Assembly: GCA_950295325.1 (NCBI GenBank)
Contig: OX485809.1
Span: 33,604,001-33,668,000, forward strand
Direction of reading: 5' to 3'
Length of the DNA: 64,000 bases
Source: Polytrichum commune
Taxonomy: Eukaryota; Streptophyta; Polytrichopsida; Polytrichales; Polytrichaceae
In this document: piece after piece, positions 60,764-64,000 of the stretch
Numbering within the stretch: position 1 is the stretch's first letter
How the letters are laid out: each line of letters opens with the position of its first letter
Made by a program: the position numbers and the translations under genes
Notes under the pieces: generated by a model
The model's database searches: none
Told to the model about the DNA's origin: nothing
Seen by the model: the letters and a program-made list of their open reading frames with translations, nothing else

Positions 60764-61264
60764 GGGCCACTTCACACATGAGACTGAGAGCCCGTGACCA
60801 TTACACTTGAAGCACTCTGATTGGTGGACAAGGCGGAGCTGGTCCAAGTTCGCTTCACACTACGCTTGAGGGACCAACAGAGTATGTGAATGCAAGATGG
60901 ATGTAAAGTCTACATGGATACCTACATGGCATCGGATGGATCATGTTTCATGGTCACTTGGACTATTTTCAAAAACCACCTCTTGGAGGTAGGCCTAACA
61001 CAAAACCGGTAGACCATGGCATTCCAAACACTCACAACCATTGATTCACTCTATTTCATCAAGTGTGAGAACCCGCATGAATAGAAATACATTGAATGAG
61101 CATTTGCTTGAGGGTGCGGTCACATATGACTTCACACTACACTTGAGGGTCCGTGACTTCACACTACATGATTATGGAGGTGTGTTGGGACGGCCTTTGG
61201 ACACTTTCCCTTGGGCTCTCACAATGTCATGGTCATGGCTCTTGGCTCGTGTGTGAAGTGGCCT
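60764..61264. mobile_element. Harbinger-derived MITE
   Basis: Left GGGCCACTTCACACATGAGA, right inverse of ggctcgtgtgtgaagtggcct, flanked by TGA at 60761-60763 and 61265-61267. Confidence 0.9.
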
Positions 61265-61267
61265 TGA

Positions 61268-61530
61268 AACTAGAGGCGGACTTGAAACTGCACAGGACGG
61301 ACGAGCCTGCGATCTATATATATCAGTGACAAGTCCGCTTTTAGAAGGACAGACCATAAAAAGATAGAGAGAGAGCAGGGTCGCCTACCATCATCCCTGG
61401 AGCCTGGCTAATTCATGGGGCACCCACCGCTGCTGCTGCTGCAAAGCCTCCTACGTACGTAAGAAGAAGTAGTAGCCTTGTACCATCATGGGACTAATTG
61501 TGGAGTTAACCAGTTTCAGCTGGCAGGCGG

Positions 61531-61570
<40 letters not shown>

Positions 61571-62341
61571 TCAAAGGATCCCACACATGATGGGATAAGG
61601 TGGTTACTAGGTGGTTTACATTAGAAAGGCCCCCATGACAACGGAAATGGCTACAGTGGTGGCCTCCGTTTTCTAAGATAGATAGGTACACACACGGATG
61701 TGATGTGTGCATTTAGGTTGCCTAGGTTGCCTCTTTACCCATGCAAATCACCTCGGGACAAAATCAGAGAACAAAAGTTCGTAACTCCGTTCATTAGAAC
61801 GTCCGTATATCAACCGTAACTGTAGTATGAAATGATGGATGTGTTTTGTTGCTATGTGATTGTATAAACCATAGTTGTGTGGAATGCTGGTAGATTGGCC
61901 TCGGGCCACCTAATCACGTCATCCCATGCTTGAATATATATATTCCACACTATTATGAAATACATGTGTTATGATTATTATGTTGTTGGATGGGTGAAGA
62001 AACAAAGTTATGATTTTATTTTATTTTTCCCTTCGATTTTGTCCCCAGGTTGTATGCTTGGAAAAAAGAGGCGGCCTATTCACAAGGCAATTGATTGCAC
62101 ATCTCGATGTGGATTGTGTTGTAGCTAACACCCCACCCAAAACTTACAGCCTACAACCTCGCTCAAATATGTATTTTATTTTGAGGATGTCTACCACCAC
62201 TACCACGTTAGGTGTAATCCATCCTATATAAAACCTTTTACCCCTGTAAACTTGTGATTGGTTTCATCTCAACCGACTTTTGAGTGTATACCGAGAATGT
62301 CTAGCATGGCAATTTCCGCTAATGGTTGGAAGAGCACACTA
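61268..62341. other. No gene seen; (GA)17 at 61534-61567
   Basis: The dinucleotide run is uninterrupted. Other sequence shows no gene; 61716-61770 resembles 23838-23880. Confidence 0.6.
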
Positions 62342-62555
62342 CACCAAATAATGTAGTTAGTGTCATTTACTACTTGTAAGTATGCAATGCTATAAACATA
62401 TTACTCTTTTTGTGACCAACAAAGGTCAAATTGGTTGTTTGGACATGATAAAAACTGTGAACACCTTTACTTGGGTAAATAAAACACATTACTAGTAAAA
62501 CAAAAATAGCATTGTGGAACTCCAAATAGGAAGTGCCACTAAATAAAATGTAGTG
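62342..62555. mobile_element. TA-flanked MITE
   Basis: Ends CACCAAATAATGTAGTTAGT and the inverse of cactaaataaaatgtagtg; TA at 62340-62341 and 62556-62557. The interior gtttggacatgataaaaa and ggtaaataaaac match 20348 and 56097 members. Confidence 0.87.
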
Positions 62556-63149
62556 TACTTATACCAATTCGGGACCACTGAAGCCCAATTCGGATGTCCA
62601 ATCAGCTAAAAAAGTTGGAACCCTCCGTACTACATGCTATTTCAGGACTCTCAACCCGGTTGGATGAATGCTATTTCAGGATCTCAAAGCCGGTTGGATG
62701 AATGAGATCAGGTACGGTGTGCAAGTAAAGTATGTGCTAAATCCCTGTCACCACCACCACAAAGCCCTAAATCCCTCGCCAAGGAAAGTGAGTTAGGTTA
62801 CAACAGTTGCAGCAGTTCTAATGGTGGGAAGGAATTAATTAATACTATCTACACTGAATGCGATATTTAGTGTCATATGGCATTTTTTTGGTCACTGTGG
62901 TAACTTTTCGGATGACACTGCTCATGAATAAGTGACCAAAACATCGTCGTGGACGATGCGTGAGTTCATCCATCGACCAAAACCTGACCTTCTCTTGTTA
63001 GCAACTTGTGATGAACTATTGTCATGGATGATTCAAAGTTGGATGAAAAATCACTTGGGACGTGACGGTAACTGCAACACTGTAAATCTATAATCCACCC
63101 AAAAATGTCCAAGGAATGACAACAAACAATGATGGGTTAACATTTAGTT

Positions 63150-63502
63150 TTGATGACATGGATTCCTACATGGCATCATATTTCATGGTCACTTGGATTA
63201 TTTTCATAAACCGCCTCTTGGAGGTAGACATACCACAAAACTAGGAGACCATGGCCCTCCTGACGCTCACCACCATTGGTTTATTTTGTTTTTATCATGT
63301 GCGAGGACATGCGCGAATAGAAATTCATTGAAATAGCATTTGGTTGAGGGCCCGGTCACATATGGCTTCACACTACACTTGAGGATCCGTGACCACACTA
63401 CATGACTTTGGAGGTGCGTTGGGACGACATCCTTTGAACACTTTCTTGTGGGCTCCCACAACTTCATGGTCACAGCTCTTGGCTCATGTGTGAAGTGGCC
63501 CT
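63150..63502. mobile_element. Truncated Harbinger-derived MITE
   Basis: The right part is complete (cctttgaacactttcttgtg, ggctcatgtgtgaagtggccc, followed by TTA). The left third is missing; it starts at ggattcctacatggcatcat. Confidence 0.8.
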
Positions 63503-63689
63503 TAGAATTGTGACACTATTAAATATCATCATCCCCCCTCCTTCCCTTCCCTTTTGCATGACCAGAGAAATGGCTACAGTGGTGACCTCCAAAGCTCGCT
63601 CGCTCTCCATACCCACTCCCTGCCATCCACTCCCTGCCGCCGCCTCCCCCTCCTCCTCGCCTGCCAGCAGCAAGCAGCACCGATGAGAG

Positions 63690-63865
63690 AGATCGGGGAG
63701 ATTTGTGGGCATAATCGGTTGAGATCCATGTGTTCGCAAGTCCAACCGGTTACATGTTGACGACATCCTTCGGTTTTTCTGTATCAATTTGAGGTATATT
63801 CCATAAATTCCTGTAAAGTGATCGGTAATTCTCCTGAAGTCTTGAGCTTCAACCGGTTCATCTGT
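63690..63865 (+). repeat. AACCGGTT-rich dispersed repeat, copy C
   Basis: gggcataatcggttgagatc, aagtccaaccggttacatgt, tgatcggtaattctcctgaa, cttcaaccggttcatctg. Confidence 0.82.
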
Positions 63866-63943
63866 TGATTCTCTCCCCGATCATTGGCACCGATGACTCC
63901 TCATATAACCGCCGACAAATAACCAACGAACGAACCTGACGTA

Positions 63944-63983
63944 AGGGCAGGGCAGGGCAGGGCAGGGAAGGGAAGGGAAGGGA
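63944..63983 (+). repeat. (GGGCA)n(GGGAA)n simple repeat
   Basis: Eight pentamer units, four of each kind, near the right edge of the window. Confidence 0.95.
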
Positions 63984-64000
63984 CGGGGGTTGCATCTGTC

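Noticed and set aside
1-64000. CRISPR array or bacterial operon signals
   Set aside because: No regularly spaced identical repeats with unique spacers and no bacterial gene organisation; the window is clearly plant nuclear DNA.

Overview
The window is nuclear DNA from a land plant with a large, repeat-rich genome. It holds one clear protein-coding gene: an intronless-ORF AP2/ERF transcription factor of the cytokinin response factor (CRF, ERF group VI) type at 27122-28786 on the + strand. Everything else that can be recognised is transposable-element debris, a nuclear copy of mitochondrial rRNA, and simple repeats. The clade cannot be settled from sequence alone. CRF-type ERFs occur across land plants, and the style of the PIF/Harbinger, copia and LINE relics would fit a seed-free plant (fern, lycophyte or bryophyte) or another large-genome lineage. 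I hold that as a weak inference.

Layout. 1-6.6 kb: a hairpin foldback element (138-325), a TIR element (1348-1766) and an internally deleted Ty1/copia element on the minus strand with both LTRs (2820-6617). 6.6-12 kb: no gene; a (CT)36 microsatellite, a TIR element (9199-9939), a 250-bp tandem duplication and a coding-like relic. 12.1-16.1 kb: two short Harbinger derivatives followed by a decayed full-length PIF/Harbinger element. 17.8-18.2 kb: a GC-rich 140-bp inverted repeat. 20.3 kb: a TA-flanked MITE. 24.4-29.5 kb: the CRF locus, a GC-richer island. It has a promoter and non-coding first exon, a predicted 1.6-kb 5'UTR intron, a second diverged copy of the promoter/first exon inside that intron, an upstream ORF overlapping the main start, the 554-codon CDS, and a poly(A) signal. 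29.66-30.05 kb: a mitochondrial 26S rRNA fragment just 3' of the gene. 32.6-33.4 kb: a LINE reverse-transcriptase relic. 35-44 kb: more TIR elements, some nested. 45-48.7 kb: a second LINE relic (ORF2 C-terminal region plus ORF1-like pieces) cut by a MITE. 48.8-55.8 kb: two more decayed Harbinger copies, one in each orientation. 56-64 kb: a dense field of nested MITEs and dispersed repeats.

How the parts relate. The Harbinger copies (12834-16137, 48780-51502 minus, 53448-55790) share termini and subterminal sequence with the short elements at 40349-40840, 56669-57158, 60764-61264 and 63150-63502, so the short ones look like deletion derivatives. A second TIR group, with ends starting CAYTA and a TA target duplication, occurs in sizes from about 0.2 to 1.9 kb. 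One member sits inside a Harbinger copy at a site that is empty in the other two copies, which fixes its ends and its TA duplication.

I found no tRNA gene, CRISPR array, or second intact gene. The most promising items for follow-up are the duplicated promoter/first exon, the start-overlapping uORF, an unrecognised reading-frame relic in the 5'UTR intron, and the TA-flanked TIR family. Element boundaries are by eye and may be off by several bases unless a target duplication is given.
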